Translations under genes and position numbers: made by a program
The notes under the pieces: generated by a model
What the model saw: the letters and a program-made list of their open reading frames with translations, nothing else
Database searches by the model: none
Told to the model about the DNA's origin: nothing
Shown here: in pieces, positions 17,469 to 25,561 of the stretch
Layout of the letters: the number at the start of each line of letters is the position of its first letter
How positions within the stretch are numbered: position 1 is the stretch's first letter
Source of the DNA: Aeromonas rivipollensis
GTDB lineage: Bacteria; Pseudomonadota; Gammaproteobacteria; Enterobacterales; Aeromonadaceae
Direction of reading: 5' to 3'
Length of the DNA: 64,000 bases
NCBI RefSeq assembly: GCF_037811135.1
Contig: NZ_CP149130.1
Span: 3,897,001-3,961,000, forward strand

Positions 17469-17807
17469 TCACAGCGCCTCGTCGTCGCTCTCGCCGGTAC
17501 GGATGCGCACTGCCTGCAGCAGGTCATAGACGAAGATCTTGCCGTCCCCTATCTTGCCGGTATAAGCCGCCTTGCAGATGGCCTCGATCACCCCTTCCAC
17601 GTTTTCGTCGGCGGTGGCGATCTCCAGCTTTACCTTCGGCAGGAAGTCGACCTGGTACTCGGCCCCCCGGTATAATTCGGTGTGCCCCTTCTGGCGACCG
17701 AAGCCCTTGACCTCGGACACGGTCAGACCCTCGACGCCCAGGTTGGCGATGGCCTCGCGCACGTCGTCCAACTTGAAAGGTTTGATAATCGCAGTAATCA
17801 GCTTCAT
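17469..17807 (-). CDS. glnK: P-II nitrogen regulatory protein (GlnK/GlnB)
   Basis: A 112-residue trimeric signal protein that reports 2-oxoglutarate and ATP/ADP to the nitrogen machinery. The T-loop has the uridylylated tyrosine (GHTELYRGAEYQVDFLPKVK), and the P-II signature YTGKIGDGKIFV is present. The N-terminus and C-terminus (RIRTGESDDEAL) are closer to GlnK than to GlnB. It is not next to the amtB at the window's right end, unlike most glnK genes. A sigma-54-type promoter lies about 40 bp upstream, which also favours GlnK. Confidence 0.92.
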   Translation of the reverse strand: MKLITAIIKPFKLDDVREAIANLGVEGLTVSEVKGFGRQKGHTELYRGAEYQVDFLPKVKLEIATADENVEGVIEAICKAAYTGKIGDGKIFVYDLLQAVRIRTGESDDEAL

Positions 17808-17845
17808 CTGGTTGCTCCCAATCCATGGTATGTCATGAATGGGTC

Positions 17846-17862
17846 ATCAATTCTTGTGCCAA
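17846..17862 (-). promoter_or_regulatory. Sigma-54-type -24/-12 promoter of glnK
   Basis: On the minus strand TTGGCACAAGAATTGAT has GG and GA separated by ten bases. The -24 half (TTGGCAC) is perfect; the -12 half has GA where the consensus has GC. Spacing to the gene gives a start site near 17834. Nitrogen-limited, NtrC-dependent expression is inferred. Confidence 0.6.
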
Positions 17863-18008
17863 GTATTTTTATTGTTTATTTTCATAAAGATAGACATTAA
17901 CCCTTGAGCCGTTTCGGCTCAGGATCACCAAGGAAGCGCATCTCGCCCCATAATGAGGCACCAAGCTGCACCAGACTCCCTTGATGCACCAAATGAGAGC
18001 ATCACCCC

Positions 18009-18425
18009 ATGTTAGTCATCTCCAACAGCGTGATCATTCCCTGGCATGAGCTGCAGTTTCAGACCATGCGCGCCCAGGGTGCCGGGGGCCAGCACGTCAA
18101 CAAGACGGACTCCGCCGTCTGGCTGCGCTTCGATTACCGCGACTCCCCCAGCCTGCCGGATCTCTACAAGGAGGGGCTGGAGAAACTGAGCGACAGCCGG
18201 GTCCACGATGGTTTCATCCAGATCAGGGTCGAGACCCACCGCAGCCAGGACATGAACCGCAAGGAGGCCATGAGCCGCCTGACCGAGCTGCTGAAAAAGG
18301 CCGCCTGGCGCCCCAAGGCCCGCCATGCCACCAAGCCGACCCGCAGCTCCCAGCGCAAGCGGGTCGACGCCAAGAAGCGCAAGGGCGAGATCAAGTCGGC
18401 CCGTGGCAAGCCCGGGATGGAGTGA
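18009..18425 (+). CDS. arfB: Ribosome rescue peptidyl-tRNA hydrolase ArfB
   Basis: ArfB (YaeJ) enters stalled ribosomes lacking a stop codon and hydrolyses the peptidyl-tRNA. The 138-residue protein has the GGQ catalytic motif at residues 26-28 (MRAQGAGGQHVNKTDSAV). Its long basic C-terminal tail (KKAAWRPKARHATKPTRSS and on) inserts into the mRNA channel. The length matches E. coli. It is 27 bp upstream of ogt on the same strand and probably cotranscribed with it. Confidence 0.95.
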   Translation: MLVISNSVIIPWHELQFQTMRAQGAGGQHVNKTDSAVWLRFDYRDSPSLPDLYKEGLEKLSDSRVHDGFIQIRVETHRSQDMNRKEAMSRLTELLKKAAWRPKARHATKPTRSSQRKRVDAKKRKGEIKSARGKPGME

Positions 18426-18452
18426 GCCGTTCAGGCCGAGGAAGAGAGATCC

Positions 18453-18947
18453 ATGAGATACAGTTTTTGTGACAGCGCCCAGGGCCCCCTGCTGGTCGCC
18501 ATCGATCAGGATGGCCTGCGCTTCGTGGAGTTCCTGCAGGGGGAGCAGCCGGTCACCCCGACAGCGGAATGGCAGCGGGACGATGTGGCCCTGGCCCCCT
18601 ACCTCGAGCAGTTCGAGGCCTACTTTGCCGGCCGTCTGCGCCGCTTCACACTGCCGCTCGCCGCCAGAGGCACCCCCTTCCAGCAATCGGTGTGGCACGC
18701 CCTGTGCGACATCCCCTACGGCGAGACCATCAGCTATCTCGAGATAGCCCAGGCCATCGGCAACCCCAAGGCGGTACGGGCCGTTGGGGCGGCCAACGGC
18801 CGCAATCCGCTCAGCATCATAGTGCCCTGCCACAGGGTGATAGGCAGCAGCGGCGCACTGACGGGATACGCCGGCGGCATTCCCATCAAGCGCTGGCTGC
18901 TGGCATTGGAGCAACAGACTGTCGACAACTTCACGCTGACTCCCTGA
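18453..18947 (+). CDS. ogt: Methylated-DNA-[protein]-cysteine S-methyltransferase
   Basis: A 164-residue suicide enzyme that removes methyl groups from O6-methylguanine. The active-site motif IIVPCHRVIG puts the acceptor cysteine at residue 126, and the helix-turn-helix contains GETISYLEIAQAIGNPKAVRAVGAANGRNP. There is no AraC-like domain, so it is Ogt-type and not Ada. The C-terminal GGIPIKRWLLALE is normal. A degraded copy of this 3' end follows the stop codon (18962-19042). Confidence 0.95.
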   Translation: MRYSFCDSAQGPLLVAIDQDGLRFVEFLQGEQPVTPTAEWQRDDVALAPYLEQFEAYFAGRLRRFTLPLAARGTPFQQSVWHALCDIPYGETISYLEIAQAIGNPKAVRAVGAANGRNPLSIIVPCHRVIGSSGALTGYAGGIPIKRWLLALEQQTVDNFTLTP

Positions 18948-18961
18948 CCCCTGGTTAGCCG

Positions 18962-19042
18962 GCAGCATCCCGTTCACAACGCTGGCTGCTGGCACTGAAG
19001 CTGGGGAAAAGAGGCTTCGAACCGACGCTACCGGGCGTTTAG
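18962..19042 (+). pseudogene. Remnant of a second ogt 3' end
   Basis: The 15 bases encoding the end of KRWLLA in ogt recur identically 89 bp downstream (18891-18905 and 18980-18994), with flanking similarity about 40 bp long and one indel. In frame, the remnant reads SQRWLLALKLGKRGFEP and ends at TAG 19040-19042. It looks like the tail of a displaced or duplicated ogt allele. It has no start codon and is not a gene. Confidence 0.6.
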
Positions 19043-19208
19043 CAAAATGAACATAGTATGAAGAATCGCCTCAGAAGGGCTTCAGACAGGGTCAGGCATC
19101 ATGGCTTCACACTTGGATGGCACGGCTCATCCCTCATTCAAGTGGCACCCATGTGACGCTTCCAATCTGTCTTTTTTCCCCGCGCCTCCTCTGAGGCGCT
19201 TTTTTTTT
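19043..19208 (+). ncRNA. Possible small RNA ending in a strong terminator
   Basis: Between the ogt remnant and the nupC-like gene there is no ORF, but the plus strand ends in a textbook terminator (GCGCCTC, CTCT loop, GAGGCGC and nine Ts, 19182-19208). Upstream, CACTTG (19110-19115) pairs with CAAGTG (19139-19144) around an inner GGATG/CATCC stem. I cannot point to a clear promoter. It may simply be the ogt 3' UTR. Confidence 0.3.
19182..19208 (+). terminator. Rho-independent terminator downstream of arfB-ogt
   Basis: A seven-base-pair GC-rich stem (GCGCCTC/GAGGCGC) with a four-base loop followed by nine Ts. It is 235 bp past the ogt stop codon. Confidence 0.9.
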
Positions 19209-19227
19209 GCCCGAACGCAGCCACAAG

Positions 19228-19250
19228 AAAGCCCGCCGAAGCGGGCTTTT
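19228..19250. terminator. Terminator of the nupC-like gene
   Basis: AAAGCCCGC, CGAA loop, GCGGGCTTT, 27 bp past the stop codon of the minus-strand transporter gene at 19278. Confidence 0.82.
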
Positions 19251-19277
19251 ATCTGAAAGTGCGAGTCTCGAGGCCAC

Positions 19278-20474
19278 TCAGAGGGCGAGGAACAGACCCG
19301 CGAGTGAAGCGCTCATCAGGTTTGCCAGCACCCCCGCCAGGATGGCACGCATGCCGTAACGGGCGATGAAGGACTTGCGCTCCGGCACCATGGCCCCCAG
19401 GCCGCCGATAAGGATCGCCATGGAGGAGATGTTGGCGAAACCGCACAGGGCGAAGGTGACTATAGCCTTGCTCGACTCGTTCAGGGTCTGATCCTGTACC
19501 AGGGCGATGAAGGCGACGAACTCGTTGATGACAATCTTGGTGCCGATAAGCGCCCCAGCTGCCTGAGCCTGATCCCAGGGCACACCGATGAGCCAGGAGA
19601 CGGGGGCGAACAGCCAGCCCAGGATGATCTGGAAGCTCAGATCCAGCCCCACCAGATCACCGGCCCAGCCCAGCAGGCCGTTGAGCATGGCAATCACCCC
19701 GACGAAGGCCAGCAGAGTCGCGCCCACCGCCACAGCGATATTGAGACCGGACATGGCGCCATCGGCCGCCGCTTCAATGACGTTGGTGGCGCGGGGGATC
19801 TCCACATCCTGATGGTGATCCACCTCATCGGCACCGGGCGGCACCAGGATCTTGGCCATGGCCAGGCCGGCAGGCGCCGACATGAAGGCGGCGGCGATCA
19901 GGTATTTCAGCTCGACCCCTATGCTGGCATAGCCCACCAGGGTGCCACCGGCCACTGAGGCGAGACCGCAGCTCATCACCGCGAAGAACTGGGAATCAGA
20001 CATCCTGGAGAGGTAGGGCTTGACCACCAGGGGCGCCTCCACCATGCCGACGAAGATGTTGGCGGTGGCGGAGAGGCTTTCGGCACGGCCGGTGCCCAGC
20101 AGCTTCTGCAGGCCGCCCCCCAGCAGGGCGATGACCCGCGGCATGATGCCTATGTGGTAGAGGATGGCGATCACCGCGGAGAAGAAGATGATGACCGGCA
20201 GCACGTTGAACGCGAAGATGAAACCCAGCTTGAACTTGGCCAGGTCGCCGAACAGGAAGGCAATCCCCTCCTGGCCGTAGCCGATCACGCTGCTGACGCT
20301 CTCGCTGACGCCGTTGAGCACCTGCTGACCCGCAGGCAGCCAGAGCACCAGGGCGGCGAAGAGGACTTGCAGGCAGAGGGCGAGACCCACTGTTCTCAAC
20401 GGGATACGACGACGATTATCAGAGCAGAGTGCGGCTAGCGCCAGGATACTCAAGATGCCGAGCAGGGCGATCAT
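19278..20474 (-). CDS. Concentrative nucleoside transporter (CNT/NupC family)
   Basis: A 398-residue inner membrane symporter that imports nucleosides with protons or sodium. The fold is recognisable from [55 protein letters not shown], the FVGMVEAPLVVKP hairpin, TKIVINEFVAF and [14 protein letters not shown]. The last two are the nucleoside and sodium site regions. The start is ATG 20474. It is a diverged paralogue of the nupC at 58296-59570. It has no salvage gene beside it; a LysR regulator follows upstream on the same strand. Confidence 0.9.
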   Translation of the reverse strand: MIALLGILSILALAALCSDNRRRIPLRTVGLALCLQVLFAALVLWLPAGQQVLNGVSESVSSVIGYGQEGIAFLFGDLAKFKLGFIFAFNVLPVIIFFSAVIAILYHIGIMPRVIALLGGGLQKLLGTGRAESLSATANIFVGMVEAPLVVKPYLSRMSDSQFFAVMSCGLASVAGGTLVGYASIGVELKYLIAAAFMSAPAGLAMAKILVPPGADEVDHHQDVEIPRATNVIEAAADGAMSGLNIAVAVGATLLAFVGVIAMLNGLLGWAGDLVGLDLSFQIILGWLFAPVSWLIGVPWDQAQAAGALIGTKIVINEFVAFIALVQDQTLNESSKAIVTFALCGFANISSMAILIGGLGAMVPERKSFIARYGMRAILAGVLANLMSASLAGLFLAL

Positions 20475-20656
20475 AGGGATTCCATCTAGTGGGACTGAAG
20501 ATGGGCGCGGATTCTGCTCCCCTGCCCCCATCACTGCAAGCCCACCTGGTTACAACCCTGTTAGCAAAAACGTTTGCACGATATCGGTTGCGCCAACTGG
20601 CTGATTTGGCTCGTGTTTGGTATCAGGCGAAAGTCAGTGTTCTTGTATGGAAACGA

Positions 20657-21613
20657 TTATTCCTCCACACCGGACAATCTGCCCCCAAGCCAGGGGGCCA
20701 GCCGCTGCGCCCAATAGGGTTCGGGGCCGAAGCTCTCCTTGAGGAAGTCGATGAAGAGGCGGATCTTGGGATCCAGGTGCTCCCGCCTGGCATAGACGGC
20801 GTGCACCGCCATCTTCTGGTTCGGGCGCCACTGGGGCAGCAGGGGAATGAGCTGACCGGATTGCAGCTCCTTGTCCAGCAGGTAGTTGGCAACATAGGCG
20901 ATGCCGAGCCCGGCCAGGGCGGCATCCCGCACCGCCTCCGCCAGATCCACCCTGTAGTTGCCGGCCACCTGCACCGTCTGGCGCTCCTTGCCCTGGCGAA
21001 ACGACCACTCGTGGTAGCGCCGCTCCCGGCTCTGGTAGGTGATGCAGTTGTGCCTGGCCAGATCCCTGGGGTGCAGCGGGGTACCGTGGCTCAGCAGATA
21101 GTCCGGCGAGGCCACCAGCACGAAGCCGATGTCCGCCAGCCGCTGCCCCACCAGCCCCTCGGGCTTGTCCTCGTAGGTGGTGATCCAGAGATCCAGCCCC
21201 TCATCCACCAGGTTGGTTCTGTGATCGAACAGGGAGACTTCCAGCTCCAGATCGGGGTAGCGCGCCTGGAATGCCTTGAGCCGCGGGATCACGTGCAAGC
21301 GGCCGAAAGACTGGCCCACGCCAAGATGAAGCACGCCACTCACCTTGCCGCGTCGCTCCGCCACCATGGAGTCAGCCTCCAGGGCCACCGCCATCAGGGC
21401 GCGGCAGTGACGGGCATACTCCTGACCGAGTTCGGTCAGGGAGAAGCGGCGGGTGGTGCGTTGCACCAGCTGGGCCCCGAGCTCGGTCTCAAGCTGGGCC
21501 AGCTGCTTGCTGATGTGGGACTTGGATACCCCGAGCCGCCGCGCGGCGGCAGAGATGCCCTGCTCGCGGACCAGGGCATCGAAGATCACCATTTGGGGAA
21601 GACGTTGCAGCAC
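20657..21613 (-). CDS. LysR-family transcriptional regulator
   Basis: A 318-residue LysR-type regulator. The N-terminal helix-turn-helix is GISAAARRLGVSKSHISKQLAQLE, followed by FSLTELGQEYARHCRALM and a periplasmic-binding-like effector domain. Within the large group it resembles the subfamily with VSKSHISKQLAQLE and the FVLVASPDYL stretch, whose effectors are usually unknown. The open frame begins at GTG 21613; ATG 21592 (MVIFDALVREQG) is also possible, as neither has a strong ribosome binding site. The regulated gene cannot be deduced. Confidence 0.88.
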   Translation of the reverse strand: MLQRLPQMVIFDALVREQGISAAARRLGVSKSHISKQLAQLETELGAQLVQRTTRRFSLTELGQEYARHCRALMAVALEADSMVAERRGKVSGVLHLGVGQSFGRLHVIPRLKAFQARYPDLELEVSLFDHRTNLVDEGLDLWITTYEDKPEGLVGQRLADIGFVLVASPDYLLSHGTPLHPRDLARHNCITYQSRERRYHEWSFRQGKERQTVQVAGNYRVDLAEAVRDAALAGLGIAYVANYLLDKELQSGQLIPLLPQWRPNQKMAVHAVYARREHLDPKIRLFIDFLKESFGPEPYWAQRLAPWLGGRLSGVEE

Positions 21614-21674
21614 GGGATAACCAGAGTGGGTGGCGGGCCCCCATTATTCCAGAACCGCCCGCCAGGGGGTAGGG

Positions 21675-22211
21675 TCAGCGTCCCAGCGCCTGGATCAACT
21701 GCTCCTTGAGGGGATCATCGGCCGGATTCTGGTTTGCGCCATAGCTCGCAATCAGCTTGCCATCGCGGCCCACCAGGTATTTGTGGAAGTTCCAACTGGG
21801 CGCATCCCCATCGGCGGCGGCCGCCAGCCCCTTGAACAGGGGCACCGCATCGGCGCCACGCACCGAGACCCGGTTGAACATGGGGAAGGTCACACCGTAA
21901 TCCCGGCGGCACACCTCGGCGGTCTTGTTCTCATTACCCGCCTCCTGCCAGAAGTCGTTGGAGGGGAACCCCAGCACCATCAAGCCCTTGTCCTTGTAGC
22001 TCTGATAGAGCGCCTCCAGATCCCGGAACTGGCCGCTGTAACCACAATAAGAGGCGGTATTGACCACCAGCACCACCTTGCCCTCGGTCAGTTGGCAGAG
22101 GTTGTGGCGCTGGGTATTGTTGAGCTCCCGCATCTCCACATTGAAGTAATCGGGACAGGCGGCAGATGCCGCGCCAGATCCGAGCAACAGCAGCAGGGTG
22201 AACCATTTCAT
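21675..22211 (-). CDS. Periplasmic glutathione peroxidase-like protein
   Basis: A 178-residue thiol peroxidase of the GPx family with an N-terminal signal peptide (MKWFTLLLLLGSGAASAA), so it acts outside the cytoplasm. The peroxidatic motif is NTASYCGYSGQF with an ordinary cysteine at residue 56 and no selenocysteine signal. FPSNDFWQEAGNE and SWNFHKYLVGRDG supply the Gln/Trp/Asn partners. I start at ATG 22211, eight bases after AGGAG. Electron donor is unknown; many bacterial members use thioredoxin. Confidence 0.9.
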   Translation of the reverse strand: MKWFTLLLLLGSGAASAACPDYFNVEMRELNNTQRHNLCQLTEGKVVLVVNTASYCGYSGQFRDLEALYQSYKDKGLMVLGFPSNDFWQEAGNENKTAEVCRRDYGVTFPMFNRVSVRGADAVPLFKGLAAAADGDAPSWNFHKYLVGRDGKLIASYGANQNPADDPLKEQLIQALGR

Positions 22212-22270
22212 TGACGTGACTCCTCGGGTTTTCTCCATCATACGCGAGATCCCCGAACAAGGTTCAGGGA

Positions 22271-22834
22271 TCAGTGCAGCGGGATCCCGGTCAACCAGCC
22301 GTGGCCCCAGAAGATGAGCAGGGCCGTGAGCGCCAGACCGGCGCCCACGCTGATCCCCGTCCCCTGCCAGGTGGCCGCAGGCCTCGGCTTGGTGCGCCAG
22401 TCCCGCACCGAAATCCAGACGATGCTGACCAGCGCCCAGGCGCCTAGCCCCCCGAACAGCACCAGGGAGCGTGCCTCACTGTTGACCGCCAGATGGGCAC
22501 AAGCCCAGAGCAGGGTGCCGAGCAGCTGGGGGTGTACCAGCCAACGCCTCAGGTGGTTGGGCCCCTGGCCGGCGCACAGCAGGATCAGCGCGACCGGCAT
22601 GGACGCCATCACCAGCATGGGCCCCCAGGCAGGCAGGAAATAGAGCGGCATGGGGCTGGCGCTGCGCCAGCCGGCGAGGATGCAGCCGATGGCGACGAAC
22701 ACCAGCAGCGAGAAGAGTCCCTTGTAACGGTTCTCCCCCAATCGATCGCGCAGGCGGGCACGGTGCGCCGCGGCGAAGCAGGGATAGAGATGGATAAGGG
22801 TAAATAGCAGTACCCCCAGGGTCAGCAAGATCAT
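22271..22834 (-). CDS. NnrU family membrane protein
   Basis: A 187-residue polytopic inner membrane protein with about six hydrophobic segments. It fits the NnrU family (GLFSLLVFVAIGCILAGW, GPNHLRRWLVHPQLLG, LWACAHLAVNSEARSLVLFG). NnrU was first found near denitrification genes; the family also includes a carotenoid-type isomerase branch, so biochemical function is open. A perfect AAGGAG lies six bases before ATG 22834. It is 59 bp upstream of the glutathione peroxidase gene and may be cotranscribed with it. Confidence 0.85.
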   Translation of the reverse strand: MILLTLGVLLFTLIHLYPCFAAAHRARLRDRLGENRYKGLFSLLVFVAIGCILAGWRSASPMPLYFLPAWGPMLVMASMPVALILLCAGQGPNHLRRWLVHPQLLGTLLWACAHLAVNSEARSLVLFGGLGAWALVSIVWISVRDWRTKPRPAATWQGTGISVGAGLALTALLIFWGHGWLTGIPLH

Positions 22835-22920
22835 GGGTTGCTCCTTGTACTATGGGGGATCACTATGCCGCAAAGCCCCCTGGCAGAATACAAAAACCAT
22901 ATAAAAGACAGCAGGATAAT

Positions 22921-22944
22921 AAAAAAGCCGATCCTGGGATCGGC
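22921..22944 (-). terminator. Terminator of the glycerate operon
   Basis: GCCGATCC, TG, GGATCGGC, with an A-run on the plus strand that gives a T-run for minus-strand transcripts. It lies about 90 bp past the glycerate kinase stop codon. Confidence 0.85.
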
Positions 22945-23036
22945 AAGGTGCGTCAGAGGGTCCGCCCTCAGGCGAGCAACCACATCCGCTACACGGGGCA
23001 GGGTGTGGCCGGTGACGGGTACCGGCCAGAAGAGGG

Positions 23037-24170
23037 TTAACGACGCAGCAGATAGAGGGCGGCGACGTTGCGGGCCGTGAGCTGCAGGTTGGTGGTGGCG
23101 GTTGCGATCGCCTCCGGCAGGGACATGGCCCGGTTGACCACGGCGAACACTGCGTCGATGCCATGGTCATGGACCACACCGCAATCGTCGGTGAGGCAAC
23201 CGGCGATGCCGATCACCGGCTTGCCAAACTGCTTGGCGCAGCGTGCGACACCGATTGGCGTCTTGCCGTGAATGGTCTGGCTGTCGATGCGCCCTTCCCC
23301 TGTGATGACGAGATCCGCATCGGCCACTTCATCGGCCAGCTTCAAGGCTTCGATCACTATCTGGATGCCGGGCTTGAGCTCGGCCCCGAGCAGGCCGACC
23401 AGGGCGGCGCCCATGCCACCGGCGGCGCCCGCCCCCGGCAGCTCCTTCACCTGCTTGCCGAGGGCCTGCTCGATGCAGTCGGCGTAGTGGGCCAGATTGG
23501 CGTCCAGCTGCTGCACCATCTCGGGGGTCGCCCCCTTCTGCGGGCCGAACACGGCGGAGGCGCCTTTCGGGCCGCACAACGGGTTGTTCACATCGCAGGC
23601 CACCTCGATGACCAGCTCGCTCAGGCGGGGATCCAGCCCGCTCAGATCGATGGTGGCCAGCTCGGCCAGGCCGGCACCACCCAACTCGATGGCAGAGCCA
23701 TCCGCTTTGAGCAGCTTGCCGCCGAGCGCCTGGATCATGCCGGCACCGCCGTCGTTGGTGGCACTGCCACCGATGCCGAGGATGAGGTGAGTGACCCCCA
23801 TTTCCAGCGCGGCCAGGATCAGCTCTCCTGTACCCAGGCTGGAGGTGAGCAGCGGATTGCGCTGCTCCGGTGCTACCAGATGGATACCGGAGGCCGCCGC
23901 CATCTCGATGACGGCACGCTTGCCATCCCCCAGCAGGCCGACGAAGCCTTGCACCTTGTTGCCGAGCGGTGCAGTCACCTCGACCGGCAGTATGTGGCCG
24001 CCGGTGGCATCCACCAGTGACTGCACAGTGCCCTCGCCGCCATCGGCCATGGGCAATTTGACATAGGTGGCATCCGGCAGCACCAGCTTGAAACCAGCCT
24101 CGATGGCATCGGCCACCGCCATGGCGCTCAGACTCTCCTTGAATGAATCGGGGGCAATAACAATTTTCAT
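23037..24170 (-). CDS. Glycerate kinase (GarK/GlxK type)
   Basis: A 377-residue ATP-dependent glycerate 2-kinase, feeding glycerate into glycolysis as 2-phosphoglycerate. The N-terminus [16 protein letters not shown], then [47 protein letters not shown] and [20 protein letters not shown] are the type-1 glycerate kinase signatures. It starts nine bases after the stop of the GntP permease, so the two form an operon. The nearby CdaR-type regulator matches control by sugar diacids or glycerate in enterics. Confidence 0.95.
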   Translation of the reverse strand: MKIVIAPDSFKESLSAMAVADAIEAGFKLVLPDATYVKLPMADGGEGTVQSLVDATGGHILPVEVTAPLGNKVQGFVGLLGDGKRAVIEMAAASGIHLVAPEQRNPLLTSSLGTGELILAALEMGVTHLILGIGGSATNDGGAGMIQALGGKLLKADGSAIELGGAGLAELATIDLSGLDPRLSELVIEVACDVNNPLCGPKGASAVFGPQKGATPEMVQQLDANLAHYADCIEQALGKQVKELPGAGAAGGMGAALVGLLGAELKPGIQIVIEALKLADEVADADLVITGEGRIDSQTIHGKTPIGVARCAKQFGKPVIGIAGCLTDDCGVVHDHGIDAVFAVVNRAMSLPEAIATATTNLQLTARNVAALYLLRR

Positions 24171-24179
24171 ATCAATTCC

Positions 24180-25442
24180 TTAGGCGAGGCCAAACACGCC
24201 AAACATCAGGGTGGAGACAGTTGCAATGGTCAGACCGACCGCGGTTTCGTACGGGATGAGCTTGAGGCGCTCACCCACCCCCATGTGGACGCTGCCACCG
24301 GTGGCGTGGAAGAAGGAGCCGTGGGGCATGTGGTCAAATACGGTGGCACCGGCATGGATCATGGCGGCCCCCGCCAGACTGCTGATCCCCAGCTCGATCA
24401 GGGTGGAGCTGAACACGTTGGAGGCCACCACTGTACCGGCCGTGGTCGAGGCGGTCGCCAGCGACATCAGGGCGCCGGAGATGGGGGCCAGCAGGTAGGA
24501 GGGCAAGCCGGAGGCGGTCAGGCCGCTGATCAGCACATCCTTCAGACCCGAGTTGGCGATGATGCCCGCCAGGGTACCGGTCCCCAGCAGCATGATGGCC
24601 ACCGGTGCCATGCGGGCCAGACCCGAGACGGCAAACTGGTTCACCTTGCTGAACTTGCCCATCATCAGGGCGCCGACCAGGCCGCCGAGAGGCAGGGCGA
24701 TGAGGGGATCCACGACTATGCCGGCCACCGGGCGCAGGGCCAGCAGCAGTATGGCGACCAGGGGGGCGCTGATGGCGGCGAAGAAGCCGGGCAGCTTGCC
24801 ACCGTCAAAGTTCACCACCTCGTCGGCCGCGACCTTGCTGCCCCGTTTGTTGAGGCGCTTGGCCAGCCAGTAGGCCATCACCAGCCCGAACAGGCCCGGG
24901 ATGATGCCGGCCGCCATCACAGAGGTGAGAGGCAGATGGAAGGCGTCGGACGCGGCTATGGCGTTCGGGTTGGGGGACATGACGTTGCCCGCCTTGCCGC
25001 CCCCTATCATGGCCAGCAGTATGGCGGCCTTGGAGAGATCGGCGCGACGGGCGATGGCGAGCGCTATGGGAGCGACAGTGATGACGGCCACGTCCACGAA
25101 GACGCCGACCGCGGTCAGGATCAGGGTGGCCAGCGCCAGGGCCAGCAGGGCGCGGGTCTCGCCGAGTTTGCGGACGATGGTCTCGGCGATGGTGGTGGCG
25201 GCCCCCGATTCGATCAAGACACCTGCCAGCACACCGGCCGCCAGGATCCGCATCACGGCCGTGGTGATCCCCTGGGCGCCGCCGATCATCAGGGCGACGG
25301 TCTGGGTCAGGTCGGCGCCGCCGATCAGGCCACCGGCCAGGGCACCGACTATCATGCCGTAGGCAGGCGGCACCTTCTTCAGAATGAGGAAGATGGCGAT
25401 GGAGAGCGCAGCGAGAGCACCGAGCGCGGATACAGGGATCAT
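24180..25442 (-). CDS. GntP-family permease, probably for glycerate
   Basis: A 420-residue inner membrane transporter with about twelve hydrophobic segments, of the gluconate/glycerate (GntP) family. Recognisable parts are GVFVDVAVITVAPIALAIA, GGGKAGNVMSPNPNAIAASD and the C-terminal GATVFDHMPHGSFFHATGGS. I start at ATG 25442. The operon with glycerate kinase and the CdaR regulator upstream suggest glycerate as substrate; gluconate or related acids remain possible. Confidence 0.9.
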   Translation of the reverse strand: MIPVSALGALAALSIAIFLILKKVPPAYGMIVGALAGGLIGGADLTQTVALMIGGAQGITTAVMRILAAGVLAGVLIESGAATTIAETIVRKLGETRALLALALATLILTAVGVFVDVAVITVAPIALAIARRADLSKAAILLAMIGGGKAGNVMSPNPNAIAASDAFHLPLTSVMAAGIIPGLFGLVMAYWLAKRLNKRGSKVAADEVVNFDGGKLPGFFAAISAPLVAILLLALRPVAGIVVDPLIALPLGGLVGALMMGKFSKVNQFAVSGLARMAPVAIMLLGTGTLAGIIANSGLKDVLISGLTASGLPSYLLAPISGALMSLATASTTAGTVVASNVFSSTLIELGISSLAGAAMIHAGATVFDHMPHGSFFHATGGSVHMGVGERLKLIPYETAVGLTIATVSTLMFGVFGLA

Positions 25443-25561
25443 GACGGGCACCTTGAGTGGAAGTAAGTGGTGGCCATTATGGTGATCCCCGCCCGGAATG
25501 CTTTGGCTGAAAAACCAAAACTTGCGCTTAGGTAGCTTTGATTTTTGTTCAAATGAACAAG

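Noticed and set aside
17905..17921. TGAGCCG/CGGCTCA hairpin upstream of glnK as a terminator
   Set aside because: No T-run on either strand and no gene ending nearby; it may be structural only.
21715..22100. Possible selenocysteine in the glutathione peroxidase
   Set aside because: The active-site codon encodes ordinary cysteine (SYCGYSG) and no in-frame TGA is present.
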